A stretch of 64,000 nt of DNA from Tubiluchus corallicola (Eukaryota; Priapulida; Priapulimorpha; Priapulimorphida; Tubiluchidae), in contig JAQGDQ010000474.1 of the NCBI GenBank assembly GCA_030141605.1, forward strand, positions 110,848 through 174,847, written 5' to 3'. Under the pieces are notes generated by a model. That model ran no database searches. It was not told where the DNA came from and saw only the letters and a list, made by a program, of their open reading frames with translations. Positions within the stretch are counted from its first letter, which is position 1. The number at the start of each line of letters is the position of its first letter. The translations under genes were made by a program, and so were the position numbers. Positions 1-13,200 of the stretch are shown piece by piece.

Positions 1-689
1 ATTACTGAAAAGCTTTGCATAAAAATGAAGAAACACATGAACTTATAAACGTTTGAGGATCTGTAGGAAAAACTTTAAGCCAGTTTTCAGAAATCAACAG
101 AGACATACTGATTTTACAACAGTTGCATACTAACCTCACAACTACTATACTAGAATAGGGATTTTTCCCTATTCTAAGGCTATCTAACCTCTCATACAAG
201 AACGGCCAAGCATGTCAAACAAACTCTACAGGTAATGCAAAAATCAATAATGAGGCTCTAGAATCAACACACCTGGCTTCACTGTACTCATGCTAGCCTG
301 AGAGATAACAAACACTCTAAGTGTTAAGACAGTGAAATCCAGCTTAACTCCAAAATATGGTCATATGACCTCCAGTGGTGGCTCGTAGCTAAAATTAGCG
401 GGAAGGTGCTGATTCAGAAAATTTGTAGGCATTATGTAATATTGATGTTGTACTTGTAATTTTAAACATTGTAAACTTGTAAATTTATATATAAACTTGA
501 TAAAATCCTAAATAAAAGATATTTTTTGCTTACAAATAGCCCAAATTGACGCTATTCAAGAACATGCAGGTACATGATATTTAAGCACGTGACAAGTGAC
601 AACACACTGCGTGAGCGATTGTGCTCTTTCTGCCTATGCAGCATCTTACCTCAGACATGTGGGTGCGGCCACGCACACAAGTACCAAGC

Positions 690-1170
690 ACCTTGTTGCT
701 GGGCCTATGAAATGCAAAGTGCTGGGCTGTGAACCACACAGTTCTGTCACGGGCTTTGGTTGCGTACAAGTATAACTCCTTCAGGATCGTAAGCGTTTGC
801 TGCATTTTACACGGGTTCATGAAAAACTGCTTCCACTAGGCAGTGATTATGTTATATTTGATAATTTTTGTAGGTTTTTACTCCTCACACGATGGGTTTT
901 CATGCAAAATTATATATGAAATGCACTAGCTTACATTAGACAAATTAAAAAGCAATTTTTGACAAAAAAAATTGAAAAAAGCTTTCAGTAAGTGCTGTGT
1001 TTGCACCGTAACAAAGTACAGTATCACTTGTGTGAAATACTTAATATAGAAAATTTCATCTATCCAGACACAACACTGTGATACACTTTAGCTCAAGTCT
1101 TTTCAATTTTTAAAGAAAAATTCCTGTTAAAAGATGAAACGCTCTTAATTTGTCCTTGGCTGATCCGTAT
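690..1170. repeat. Dispersed repeat family 'K', copy A
   Basis: About 480 bases that recur at 48825-49244 and again at about 50392-50455 with roughly 85-90% identity by eye. Shared landmarks are GAAATGCAAAGTGCTGGGCT, GTACAAGTATAACTCC, TATTTGATAATTTTTGTAGG and GAAGATGAAACG-like words. A short minus-strand frame is partly shared (MQQTL...KELYLY), but its differences are mostly amino-acid changing, so I do not call it a gene. Class of element unknown; no clear terminal repeats. Confidence 0.7.
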
Positions 1171-1276
1171 GCTTTTATAACATGTCACATCCATGTAACA
1201 GTGAGCATGCATGTAAAATAACAGACCAGACAGCCTTGAAGTAAACTCATGTTTATAAGATGACAAAAGATTGTAC

Positions 1277-4200
1277 CTTGTAGAAGACATCTGGCACGTA
1301 TTGTTGATTCGTAGACTCCTTGACGTATCCCAGTTCCGGAGCATCCTTTGTCGGTACCAAGCACTCGTCTTTCACTAGTGCCATACACTGATTAGATACT
1401 TGATAACCTTCCATGTGAATCTGATTATCTTTGTCACCTGTTGTTGAGCAAAACCAAAAAATCAGGAACAACAAAATGCCGGATCAAGGGAACTGTTGAG
1501 GTGAATTTTTATCACTCGCAGAACTAAAAATTTCAAATACAAAAATGTCCTTGAATCAGAGTATAGCGCAGTCAAACAAACTGAGTATAGTGCAGTAAAA
1601 CAAACTGAGTATAGCGCAGTCAAACAAACTGAGTATAGCGCAGTCAAACAAACTGAGTATAGTGCAGTAAAACAAACTGAGTATAGCGCAGTCAAACAAA
1701 CTGAGTATAGCGCAGTCAAACAAACTGAGTATAGCCAGTCAAACAAACTGAGTATAGCGCAGTCAGCAAACCGTCCAAAACCAAACCGATTGCACAAGTA
1801 AACATAATTATCTCACTGGCATAGCTAGGGGTGCGTGGGGCATCACTTGAGTGTGTCCCCCCCCCCCTAGTGAAAAATACTACGTAGCAATATCCCCGTG
1901 ATTTCAGATTCTAGATTTATAAAATTTGGCAGTGTTGCATTGCAAATGCAATATGTTTTGGAAATAAATTGATAGATTAATAAAGCAATAGCGGAAAAAT
2001 TTGTCTGTGAAGGAATAAATTCATCCTGTGTGCTTTAAAAGCTACGAAGGCCCAGTCAGCGGTTACTCTAAATCTTAAATGTGAGATTATAAATGTAGTT
2101 CACAGTTAAATGAAAAGAGATGTGTACTGCATTTCTGTTGAAAATTAAATTGTGTAATAGAAGAAACTTTTTCAGGGCATTTGATCAAAATGTCGCTCTC
2201 TAAATATCGCTGCACGGGGTAGATCACCCCTCTCACCCCCTGAATTACCCGTTAAGCTTACAGCTACAACTTGAGGTTTCTTTTAACCCCCCATATCTAT
2301 GCAAACAATAAAAAGCACCATTCTTGGAGTTGCACCCAAGTCAAGGTACTAGAAAACATTGTGCAAGCAATTTTTTATAATTATAAATGTGCGTATCCCT
2401 AATGTGTGCTTTCATATCAAAATCGTCCATAAGTCGGCAAGTGAGCTTTTCTAGTTATTCACATATCCTGAATCTTCATTTCATGAGGATAATTTTCATA
2501 CCAAGCTCATCACTCTTACATCTAAGCTGAGATAATCCACGTTGAAGTTGAGGTGCACTCTGTGCAGTGAAAAACTTGAGAAACTCGCTGTTAAAGTTAG
2601 ACATTGTTTTTTGTCGCATTTCTACAAGATCACATTGAAGTTATGTTTAAATCCAGTAGATGGCTCTTACTGATGAAGTCTGGGCTTGGCAACAGAAAAA
2701 CCCAAAGCGGATGATTGCTTCCATGAGCTACTATCAGAGTTTGAAAATACAAGTTTCTTATAATTGCTGTACTAGTTTCTAGCCAGAAAAGTGAATACGT
2801 GGTTGTTGGGGATAATGATACTGTCATGTGCTGCCACCTGTTAGGCCTTGAGTGAATTTCTTGCTTTAAATTTGTTAGCCTGTACTTATATACTCAGGTG
2901 ATTCAATCTGGTTTTTATGCAGATATCAGTAGGACAGTAGACTGTTACACTGTCTAGGTGTTTGCTATCTGTTTTATACTTAATTTAGCCAAATTTAATG
3001 ATTTGATAAATGCATGTGACCTGTTTCTGCAGTTTTCTGATGTCCTTAAGTTTAAATGGCAGGGCTGGCCAATATACGTAAGTTTAATATGATTGTTATT
3101 AATTTTTTTTGGATACTTAAAAGAGAAGTTTAATTTCTATTTCATGTAACAGTTTACTACTTTACAATTGTTGTGCTTTGTAATAATTGTGTAATTCATA
3201 CCTAAATGATTTAATATTTTGATTTAGTTTCTATTTTATAATAATCTTGTATAATCACCTGAATCTGAAAAATGCCTTTATTTTATTTTCTCAGAATAAA
3301 TAACCGTTAGCAAGCCAATGCGGAATTTGAAGTTTTGTTTTGGGACATTCAGTCAGCTACAGTGGTTATAAAATTAGATTTTAATTTTTTTTTACATTTT
3401 CCTGATAATTGATGCCAGAATATAAAAGTTCAATATATATAACGTTTGTTTTTATAAAAAAAACAAGAAATTGGCATTTGACCAAATAATTGGAGCATTC
3501 TACTTTGAAGCATCACAACATAGTTTTAACTATGGCGACATATGGACGGTTTTAACTATGGCGACATATGGACGGTTTTAACTATGGCGACATATGGACG
3601 GTTTTAACTATGGCGACATATGGACGGTTTTAACTATGGCGACATATGGACAGTTTTAACTATGGCGACATATGGACGGTTTTAACTATGGCGACATATG
3701 GACGGTTTTAACTATGGCGACATATGGACGGTTTTAACTATGGCGACATATGGACGGTTTTAACTATGGCGACATATGGACAGTTTTAACTATGGCGACA
3801 TATGGACGGTTTTAACTATGGCGACATATGGACGGTTTTAACTATGGCGACATATGGACAATTTTAACTATGGCGACATATGGACAGTTTTAACTATGGC
3901 GACATATGGACGGTTTTGGTTTGCAAGCACACTAATAATACAAGCATTTATGAGGTTTGTATATAGGAAAGTAGGACGCTAATAGTGATTATTTCAATAA
4001 TATTCAGTTCTAAGTTTGCTAATCATACGACTGCAGTCTTATTAGGTAAAAGATATTAAGAATTACATTCCTCAAAAGTTAAAACACATAACTTGACGCA
4101 CACTGCGCAGGTAAGAATATATAGATTTTCTCTCGCGTCGACATGAAAAATTTTTTACTCACCTGATATCACTACCGTAACAAATTTTGATCCAAAATGG

Positions 4201-7200
4201 CCGTCGGGTGAAAGTTTGCACGGATTCGGGTACTGATTCTGGAAAGATCCTGCCATGACGACCTCCTCTGCACTTAGAAAATATGTATTCTGTAAATGAA
4301 AACAATAAAATGAAATTGCAGTAGAAGAAAAAGAGTGAAAGGCTTGTTGCTGTTACTGGAATATGTGTGATTGAATGAAAGTGCAGGCTAGCAGTACCAA
4401 CAAAAAAAGCATCAATATCCAATTAGGCTGGCATTGATATAATAACTACAGCCATATCACGCTGAAAACACCGGTTCACGTCTGATCACCGAAGTTAAGC
4501 AACGTAGAGCCTGGTTAGTACTTGGATGGGCGACTGCCTAGGAATAGCAGGTGCTCGTAGACTATGCGGAGGAGCTGTACAAGCAGCCAACGGCTAGAGG
4601 GCGGAGGAGGTCAAGTGACCCAACGGCAATGTGTAGAGGAGTGAACCTTCCAAATCAGGAGTGGATCCCCGAAGGCGGACCACTGCAGCATGCTCACTGA
4701 CTCCGGCAGCTCCTGCAGCCAACCTGGTGCCAAACGTATCGCTCCGCTTTCCTTTGGACTACACCAGAGAGGAAGAGAGTGGGTTGCTATTGTCTGGGCA
4801 ATTGTGGAATGAAAACGACTTACCAAACTATTTACACTCATATCTCAGTTTACCAGGCCTCGCTTTTACGGATATCAAAGAATCGGACAAAATCCGGACT
4901 GTTAAAAAGGTCAACATACTACGGACACAGTCTGTTGTTTCGCGAGCGGACCGCAAGTTGGCAGGCATCACTTTGTTTACATCATTACATCAGTGCAAAG
5001 CATGTGCAGACAAAAATATAGAATCAATTATGCGTCAATTGCCTATAGTTTTTATATACTTTTGTATAGGAGTGACCACTGGATGCTCTTGAGACTATTG
5101 GGTGGGTCTAATGCACGGCGTCCACTGTATTAACTTAGTATCGTCAAATACGGACAATTGGCAATTCGGACCGATGTCTTCTGTCCGGAAACCAATATAT
5201 GAGTGCACATTGGTTGAACTGTGTTTTATAAATTGAGAAAGCGGAAAACAAAACCACATGTAATCAGGGCCTATTTCAAGGGGGGGAAGTGGGGATACTT
5301 CCCCGGGGCCTCACCCTCCAGGGGGTCCTCGCGCCGAGGTAATATTTTTTTTTTGCTTTATGCGAACATATTGTATAACTCCATATTTTCTCTTCGAAAA
5401 TGCTTCTCCGGTGTTTTAGCAGTTCAAAAATTTTCTGGCCGACCCCCCCCCCAGAGGAGGCCTCACATACCCCAGCGGCGGATTATGATTTTATGGGCCT
5501 TAGGCTTGAGCTTGGAACGGGCCTTTTAAATGTTGCTACACTGCTGAGCTGACGTGTTTTTGTGGAGCTCTCGTCGTTTGTAAAGGATGACAAATTAAAG
5601 AATTTATCACTGATGCATATTGAGTCAGATATGTTGAAAAAAATGGACTTTTCAGAAATTATAACTGACTTTGCCCCCAGAAAAATTCGGAAACTGAAAT
5701 TTTGAACTTAAACTGTGTAAACGTGAATTGTGTAAACTTAAATTGTGTAAACGTGAATTGTGTAAACGTGAATTGTGTAAACCCGATTTGAAATATAGTG
5801 ACTGACTTTTGAAAAAAAAACTTTTTTGTATATTTTATTTTGGCGGGCCCCTTGCTCTTTTGTCAATTTATTTTTTTTACAAAACAATTTTTTTTTCGTT
5901 TTATTTTGCCGGGCCCCTTTTGATCCCGGGCCTTAGGCTTCAGCCTATTCAGCCTATAGGGCTATCCGCTACAGACACACCCCAATTCCCCGGGCCTCGC
6001 TTAGGCTGAAATAGGCCCTGCATATAATTACCATATTTCTAAAGTGCTTGACAGTTCCAGCTCTCGCATTTTCAGTGATGAGGTCGGTAAATATCCAGCC
6101 GACTCGCTTCAGGCCGAGTTCGGTAGCAATGTTGTCTATCACTTCAGCTTTGTCATCCTCTAACAGTTCCATTCCATTTACGGAATTTACCTAGCAATGC
6201 ACGAACAAAAAATCAATAAATTAATACTACATGCTGCAAATAAGTGAATAAAAGTCCATACAGGGTGTCCATAAAGTCTGGGTACGTGAGTGGAACCATG
6301 CAGATTATTTTATTAAGTAGGCATAACTACATGCCAAATTATGACAAGTCACAGATTATAGGCATTCTTTTGAAACTTAATAGGAATATATAAAGAAATC
6401 TTTATTTGCCCCGTTTATTTTACTATTTTCTCCTGACTTTAAACTAAAATTTAACAGTCAGTAAATTTTGCATCTTCCTTTCCTGAATATTGACAGGTAT
6501 CAATTAAAAAATAAAACAAATGATCAGTACCGGATTGCGAAAATCTGCGAGAATAACTGGGCACCTGTATTGCACTAAGAGAGTAATGTAAATCCAAAGT
6601 TTACAAAGATAATTGTCTAGCCTGCATTAGATCTACTCTCAATGTAATAAAAACAATCAACCAACGCGGGGGACCAATTTGGCAAGTGCATGAAGAAGTT
6701 CTGAAGGTAATTGCTAAGACACTGGATTACAGGTAGAATTCAAGTAGAATACAGGTGAGCTTTATTTATACATCATTAATAACACTATACATTGCTCTCT
6801 CAGTTTAAGTCACGTGCTTACTCAATGATCTCTGAAAGCCAACTGCCCAGGTAAGTTTTTTCCATGAAGCAAGGAAGCCAGCTATTCCATGAAGGTAAAT
6901 GTTATGCATACTAGTTCAAGGATGAAAGTTTAGACTGTATATAAAGAAACTGACTTATTTTATAGCTGAAATTTCTTGTGTGGGATTTTTGATGTTTTAA
7001 CAAGAGAATGTAATAATATGACTAATTATCATAATTAAGAACTAATAAAAAATAAGATAAAGAAATCGTGAGGTTTTTACGACAAAGTGATAATTAAGAT
7101 AAAACAAATGGATAATAATGTTTAAGAAAGCGCAAACATGAAATGACATTTTCATGTTAATAATCTTCTGTAATCTTGTCCAAATCAGCCAAGTTTAAAT

Positions 7201-10200
7201 TTTCAAATCCTTCTGCGATGCTGTCAACTTTCTGCGATGCTGTCAACTTTCTGCGATGCTGTCAACTTTTCTAGATTTTTCAGAAGTTCCAGTCTGACAA
7301 AATGCACACGAAGGCGGTAAAGATACAGATCATTTCTCTACACCAACCATAATGTTCACCAAACATTTGTGACACATGCCAATCCAAATATCTTACATAA
7401 GCAGGGTTCACAATAGTTTCACATATTATAAGTGCCTGACTCTACACAAGTACATACAAAATTATTCGCTATACAAAAGCAGATAAACGAATCAGAAAAA
7501 CTACGAGATTTATGACGCCGTTCAATATTCCTTTTTCCAAATCAGGTCAAAAAAATTTCACAAGTGTCGAATAATAATTACCTGTGGAGGTTCGTAAATG
7601 GCTACTACCGTTGCCTTTATACCCAGAGGCACGTCTTTGTGGTGCTCGTATCGACCGAAGAGGAAACCGATACGCTGCTGTCCGCTCTTCCGCCAAAAGT
7701 CGAGAAACTTGTCCACAATATCACCGTTCTCAAAGCTAATGTTGTCCACGTGTCTGTACAACTGCAATAATTAAAATGTTCGTTAAGAAAAACCAACAGC
7801 TTAGATATAGTGACAAAGACACATGCAGACAAATTTGTACTGATTCATAAAACATATAGTCTAGCCTCGTTATCTCGCCCCTCGTTATGCCGCCAAACTC
7901 GTCTCTCACCATAGAAAGTACCAGGACGGATTTCCTGCTTTGATATTTACCTCGTTAAGTCACCACCCTCGCTTCTCGCCCCCGCCACGTCATGCTAGGA
8001 TGAGTGCTTATGTAAACTATATTCGTTATGTCGCCAAACAGACAAACTCTGAGGTGAATCGATCTATACATATACCGCGTGTCGATCAATATAACCGCGG
8101 TATGTAGACAATGCTGCGACGATATTCAAGGATTGTGTTTGATTAAACGTCGTGTTGACTGCTTGTGTGTATCACCAATGAAACAGTCGTCTCTTCTGAA
8201 TTATTTAAGTCATCAGTAACTTATTTGTGAACATTTCTAAATCTTTTTCTAAGTTTATTGCATTTAAGTGTATACTCGAAAAAAGGTTTTTTAAATAAAA
8301 AAGTAACATTCTAAGATTATTTTTATGACATTCTTTCATTTCTGATTTAATGTTGATTGGTATCATAATGCGAAATATATTTTATATGTACACAGGGGAA
8401 CACTATGTTAATCAACTATTATGTACAGTATGTATATACATATAGACTAACTTCGTTATATTCCCGTTATCTCGCCATACTCGCCTCTCGCCAAAAATTT
8501 GCCCTAAACGGACAGTGGCGAGATAACGAGTCTAGACTGTATATGCAAACCAAAAGTGCTTTTCCAAACTCGCTGTTTTAATAAAATTTTAGCGTCAATG
8601 CTACTAACACTGACAGCAGAAAATATTTTACTTATAATTTGCTTCGAAAAATTGAATTTCGGGAATTTTGAATAAAAAAGCCAAAATCTATAAAAAATAG
8701 TAATAACTTGATCATCATTATTATTACAAGGCCAACACAATCCTTCATATAGAAACCAATCAAACTACAGTACTATATTATAGTATAAATATAATTATGC
8801 ATTTTTAGCCAAACAAATTTCTCATGTAAATTTAGTATCCAGTAATTTTCTGGTGCCAGTTTTACTGTGGAGTTAAAGAAGGGATGTATAAAAGTGAATT
8901 CTATTAAACTCACTGAAACACTTGCTAAACAGGTACAGTAAGTCCTTGCTTAATGACGCCATGTTTAGCGATGTTTCATTTTAACGACGCAGAACATTTG
9001 ACGCCTTTTTTTACTTAAAGACGCCACCAGGACTTAAATGTCAATGAAAGATCTACTAATTAATGAATATACTCTTATATTAATATTCTTGGTATCTTAA
9101 TATATATATATTTATTTATATATAAGATTCGAGGCTACAGCCCGGACAAGGGCACCATTTGCGGCGATCTATATATCAAACGAAAGGTCTCGATCTAGTG
9201 TCGTCTCATTGGGGGTTTATTTTTCTAATCGGGCCCACCGGGAGGTTTTTCGGGCGTTTTTTGCAAAAGTTATACGGCTGAGATGTAGAGAACGGGAACG
9301 GGTCGAGGGTGGTGCTGGGCGTGGATAGATAGCCCGTTCAGCGATGGGTGTCATAGGCCTATTTAGAGTTCCCGAGAGGGCCACGGCGTCCCGCAACGGG
9401 CATTTTCCCGGACCCAAATCGCGATTTTGTCGAAATTTTGATCAAACAGCATGCGAAAAAAACGTTCTAGCGGCGCCTGGTGGGACTCTCGGAAGGAGAT
9501 ATATAGCTCTTTGCAAAGAGGAAGGACAGGGCTACACGATGATGTGGGTTATATTTTAGGGCAGGTCCACTGAGAGGAGTATCAACGAGTTAATTAGTTC
9601 TATTTTCGGCAATTTTCACTTAGAAAACTGCTGACGCAAAGGCATTGTTCTGACGTCATCCATTGTACTCTACTCTGCTTATAACTTTAATTCAGCAAAA
9701 AGCTACAGGCTTTGCGTTAGTTAAACAAAAAGTAGGCATGATGTTACGGGCTTTGTGTTATACATGAGGACTGTGTAGGATGTTCGCGTATTATTGATTA
9801 TACGTGTATTTATACGCAAAATCTTTTGCGGGGCCTTTGCTAGTATATATTAATACATAATTACCACACAAACAAAATTTCGCGTTCGCGCCACTAGTTC
9901 TTCGCTGTTGCACGCATTTCGCGATTCGCTAGTTAGACGGGCATAAGCGCTGCATTTCGGAAACGCATTGTACAAAATACAGGTGCTGTGCCTCTCAATT
10001 CAGATGTGTTAGTTTGTGATGAACTGCACACGTTTGGCAGCTCATGCACGAGTGCAGCGGTAAATTTGAAATTTGAATTTCTATCTCAAAACTTGCATAG
10101 TTTTAGTACAACACACTGAATATCTTACAGTAGTAATCTTTTCGCTTTCGCAAACACGTGCAACACGCTCATGGAATATATTTGCTGTTGAGATTGGGTT

Positions 10201-13200
10201 AGTTTATGATGTCATCAATAGTGGGCTCGCCCGCCATTAATTAAATATATACTAAATATTATCAATTTAAGCTAGCTAAGAAAGTAAAATTATATACGTG
10301 ATTTCGAGCAAGCAGAAATAAATTAATCTGTAGAAACATGAATAAAACTCATAAATCATTTAATTTATATGATTTAAGCAGCATTGATTTTTGCCTCTGG
10401 AACGTATCTCAATTCTTCTACATTACTTTCTATGGAAGTCTTGACTTCAATTAACGATGTTTCGCTTAGCACCGCATTTTCTTGGAACGCATTAGCGTCG
10501 TTAAACGACGACTTACTGTATACAAGATTAGCTGCAAGTTGTCGCAACATACAATTGCTTTTATAGTCTCAACAAAAATGTAGAAAAAACTTTCTGTGTA
10601 AAAACCTATGATCTAAATTCATACCTGTCTGTTCAAAGTGACGGCATTTGGCTGACACTTTGTGCAAATGCCTTCAGGCCACGGCGGATGACCCATGCAA
10701 CCTGCTTTTATCTTACAGCTTATGTTTTCCAACATTGCAAACTTTCCTCTGCAAACAGACGAAAAGTGCATCAATTCTTTTGAAGAGAAAATTGAAATAT
10801 CTTTGAAAGCTCCACCTAAAAGTAATTCCTTTTGCTATGACCAACAAGTACACAATAATAAATGCAGGGCAAATACAGGAATTCTTAGCCGGAATTAAAA
10901 TGATTTTTTAAGGCTGGTTGATTAATAGCAGCTAGCTGAAAATTAAGTTGTTAGATTCTTGAAGAATTAGTGTTGATTTCCAATAAGAGCCTTTTCTAGC
11001 TACTAAAATTAGGGGTTCTGACTTTTCAAAGTAAAGAGGTGATAAGATACGTCAGGTAAAGGCAGTTGTACTGGAAATCTGCCATCGGCAGGCTTTCCGG
11101 CCTTCGCTTGTTGTTGCCTTTGGCCACCTTGTGGTGATTTTTTGGCCTGGACACGTGATCAGTTTGATCGGTGTCAGAGGCGTGTGAAGTGAGGACGCGT
11201 CATGGTGGGTTGATTAAATGTTGTCGTTATCTGTTGCAATTGCTTATGATTTGGGGCTAAAAACGTACGTATATACTCAAATTATTTTATAAAATTTAAA
11301 TTTACTATTAGATAACAGCTATTTATTGATTAATGCAACAGCACAGTATGAAACTCTGAATTATGTAAAATTGACTTTTGGCTAGTGTTATTTATTTTTT
11401 GTCATTTGTTTATGGTTTTGTTTAGATGGAATGATATGTTTTGGTAAATAAACAGGGAAGAAGAGCAAAATGTATCTAGCTTCAAATTTGGTTTTGAAAG
11501 CCCAAACATTTTTAAATGATGCATTTTACATCAGATAGAAACTACTGGAAGCGTTTAGTACGTTATATAAAGTCATGTATGCATTGGAATATTTTACAGC
11601 AGTGCAAAACTGAACAGAAAAGAAAACCCAATTATGAACAATAATAAATCTTTCCCTTTTCATCAATTTTAACTTTCCACTCTTCGAGTTTCACCCAATT
11701 TAGATCTTGAAGATCTAATATAAACCAAGTTTTAGCATAAAAATTATCAACACCATTTAACATTACAATATGGCACCTAATCTACGACCATATCACATTG
11801 AAAACACCGGTTCTCGTCTGATCACCAAAGTTAAGCAACATAGAGCCTGGTTAGTACTTGGATGCATGACCGTCTAGAAATACCAGGTGCTGTAGGCTTG
11901 CGGGATGCCCACACTGTATCTCGACACTAGGCGGAGGAGCTGCACAAGCAGCCAACGGCTAGAGGGCGGAGGAGGTCAAGTGACCCAATGGCCATGTGTA
12001 GAGGAGTAAACCTTCCAAATCAGGAGTGGAGCCCCAAAGACGGACCAGTGCAGCATGCTCACTGATTCCGGCAGCTCCTGCAGCCAACCTGGTGCCAAAC
12101 GTATCGCACAACTTTCCTTTGGACTACACCAGGGAGGAAGAGAGGGGGTTCCTGTTGTCTGGTCAATTCAGGATCTCCATACACCTTGCCCAGGCGTGCG
12201 CCCTGGAGAGGTTCAAGAATCGCACTGCTCAGCCACAGTCGACGCTGCAGCTCCATCAATGTGATCAATAACTGACTCTCTTGGTGCACACTCCATTGTC
12301 TTCCGAGACAGAAGGATGCCAACCACAACCAACCAACCAACATTCACAAACATCTCGGAAATTCATGATAACTTAAGGTTCATAAAATAAGATTTTGTTG
12401 CAGGAATTAAAGTTTATAAAGAAGAAATTTTATTAAGAAGAAAGAAAACAGTAAGCACTCACTTGCTGACTCCACATGTTAGTTTGCGTATATAAGAATG
12501 AAATGACATGTGCCTAATGTTTTGCTCCCGTAGGTAACCCTCATCCCAAGGATCTAGCGGAGTGCAATGTATGCACTTCTCCCGTTTATTATGTTGGCAG
12601 CTAAAACAGATGACAAAAAACTAGAAAATTGTTTTCAGCGTTGAAAATAAACCTTTGTTTCTAAGAAAAAGTTCCAACAGGTACAAATAAGGCATTATGA
12701 CAGCACTACGAATAATATAATTAATTTGTACAAATTGTGTTGCCCATCCACCTTCAGTTTCTGACCAGTCGAACTATCTGGAAAATGTTCCGTTTTGTAC
12801 ATTACGTGTCTGTAACTATCTGGAAATGTTCCATTTTGTACATTACGTGTTTATAACTATCTGGAAATGTTCCATTTTGTACATTACGAGTTTATAACTA
12901 TCTGGAAATGTTCCATTTTGTACATTACGCTTTTATAACTATCTGGAAATGTTCCATTTTGTACATTACGTGTTTAAAACTTTTGCAATGAACTATAGAA
13001 AAAAGACGTTTTTTAGTTTTTAAGCTTTGTACTGATGGCTAACTGGACACAGATGTCAGAAGCACGGTCAAACACACACATAAACCTCAAAACCCTAGTT
13101 GATTTACAAGTAAAATACCTTAATTACAACTAAAATAAATGGAAAACTTACTATTTTGGATCAGGTGATCTCTCAATTACGCCACTTTGTTTGTTCAAGA

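Noticed and set aside
2-199. Minus-strand frame containing VFPTDPQTF, a possible NPLOC4 downstream exon (human has TFPKDPVYTF)
   Set aside because: Only a few residues agree; flanking residues do not match, and the only good acceptor (TTTTTCCTACAG) would give a stop or a wrong phase.
4447-4560. Functional 5S rRNA gene
   Set aside because: All three 5S-like segments have several changes at conserved positions and are fused to the same SINE body, with a target duplication at one copy.
12026-12271. Small protein gene of about 81 codons
   Set aside because: It is the body of the 5S-derived SINE and appears in each copy with frame changes at its end.
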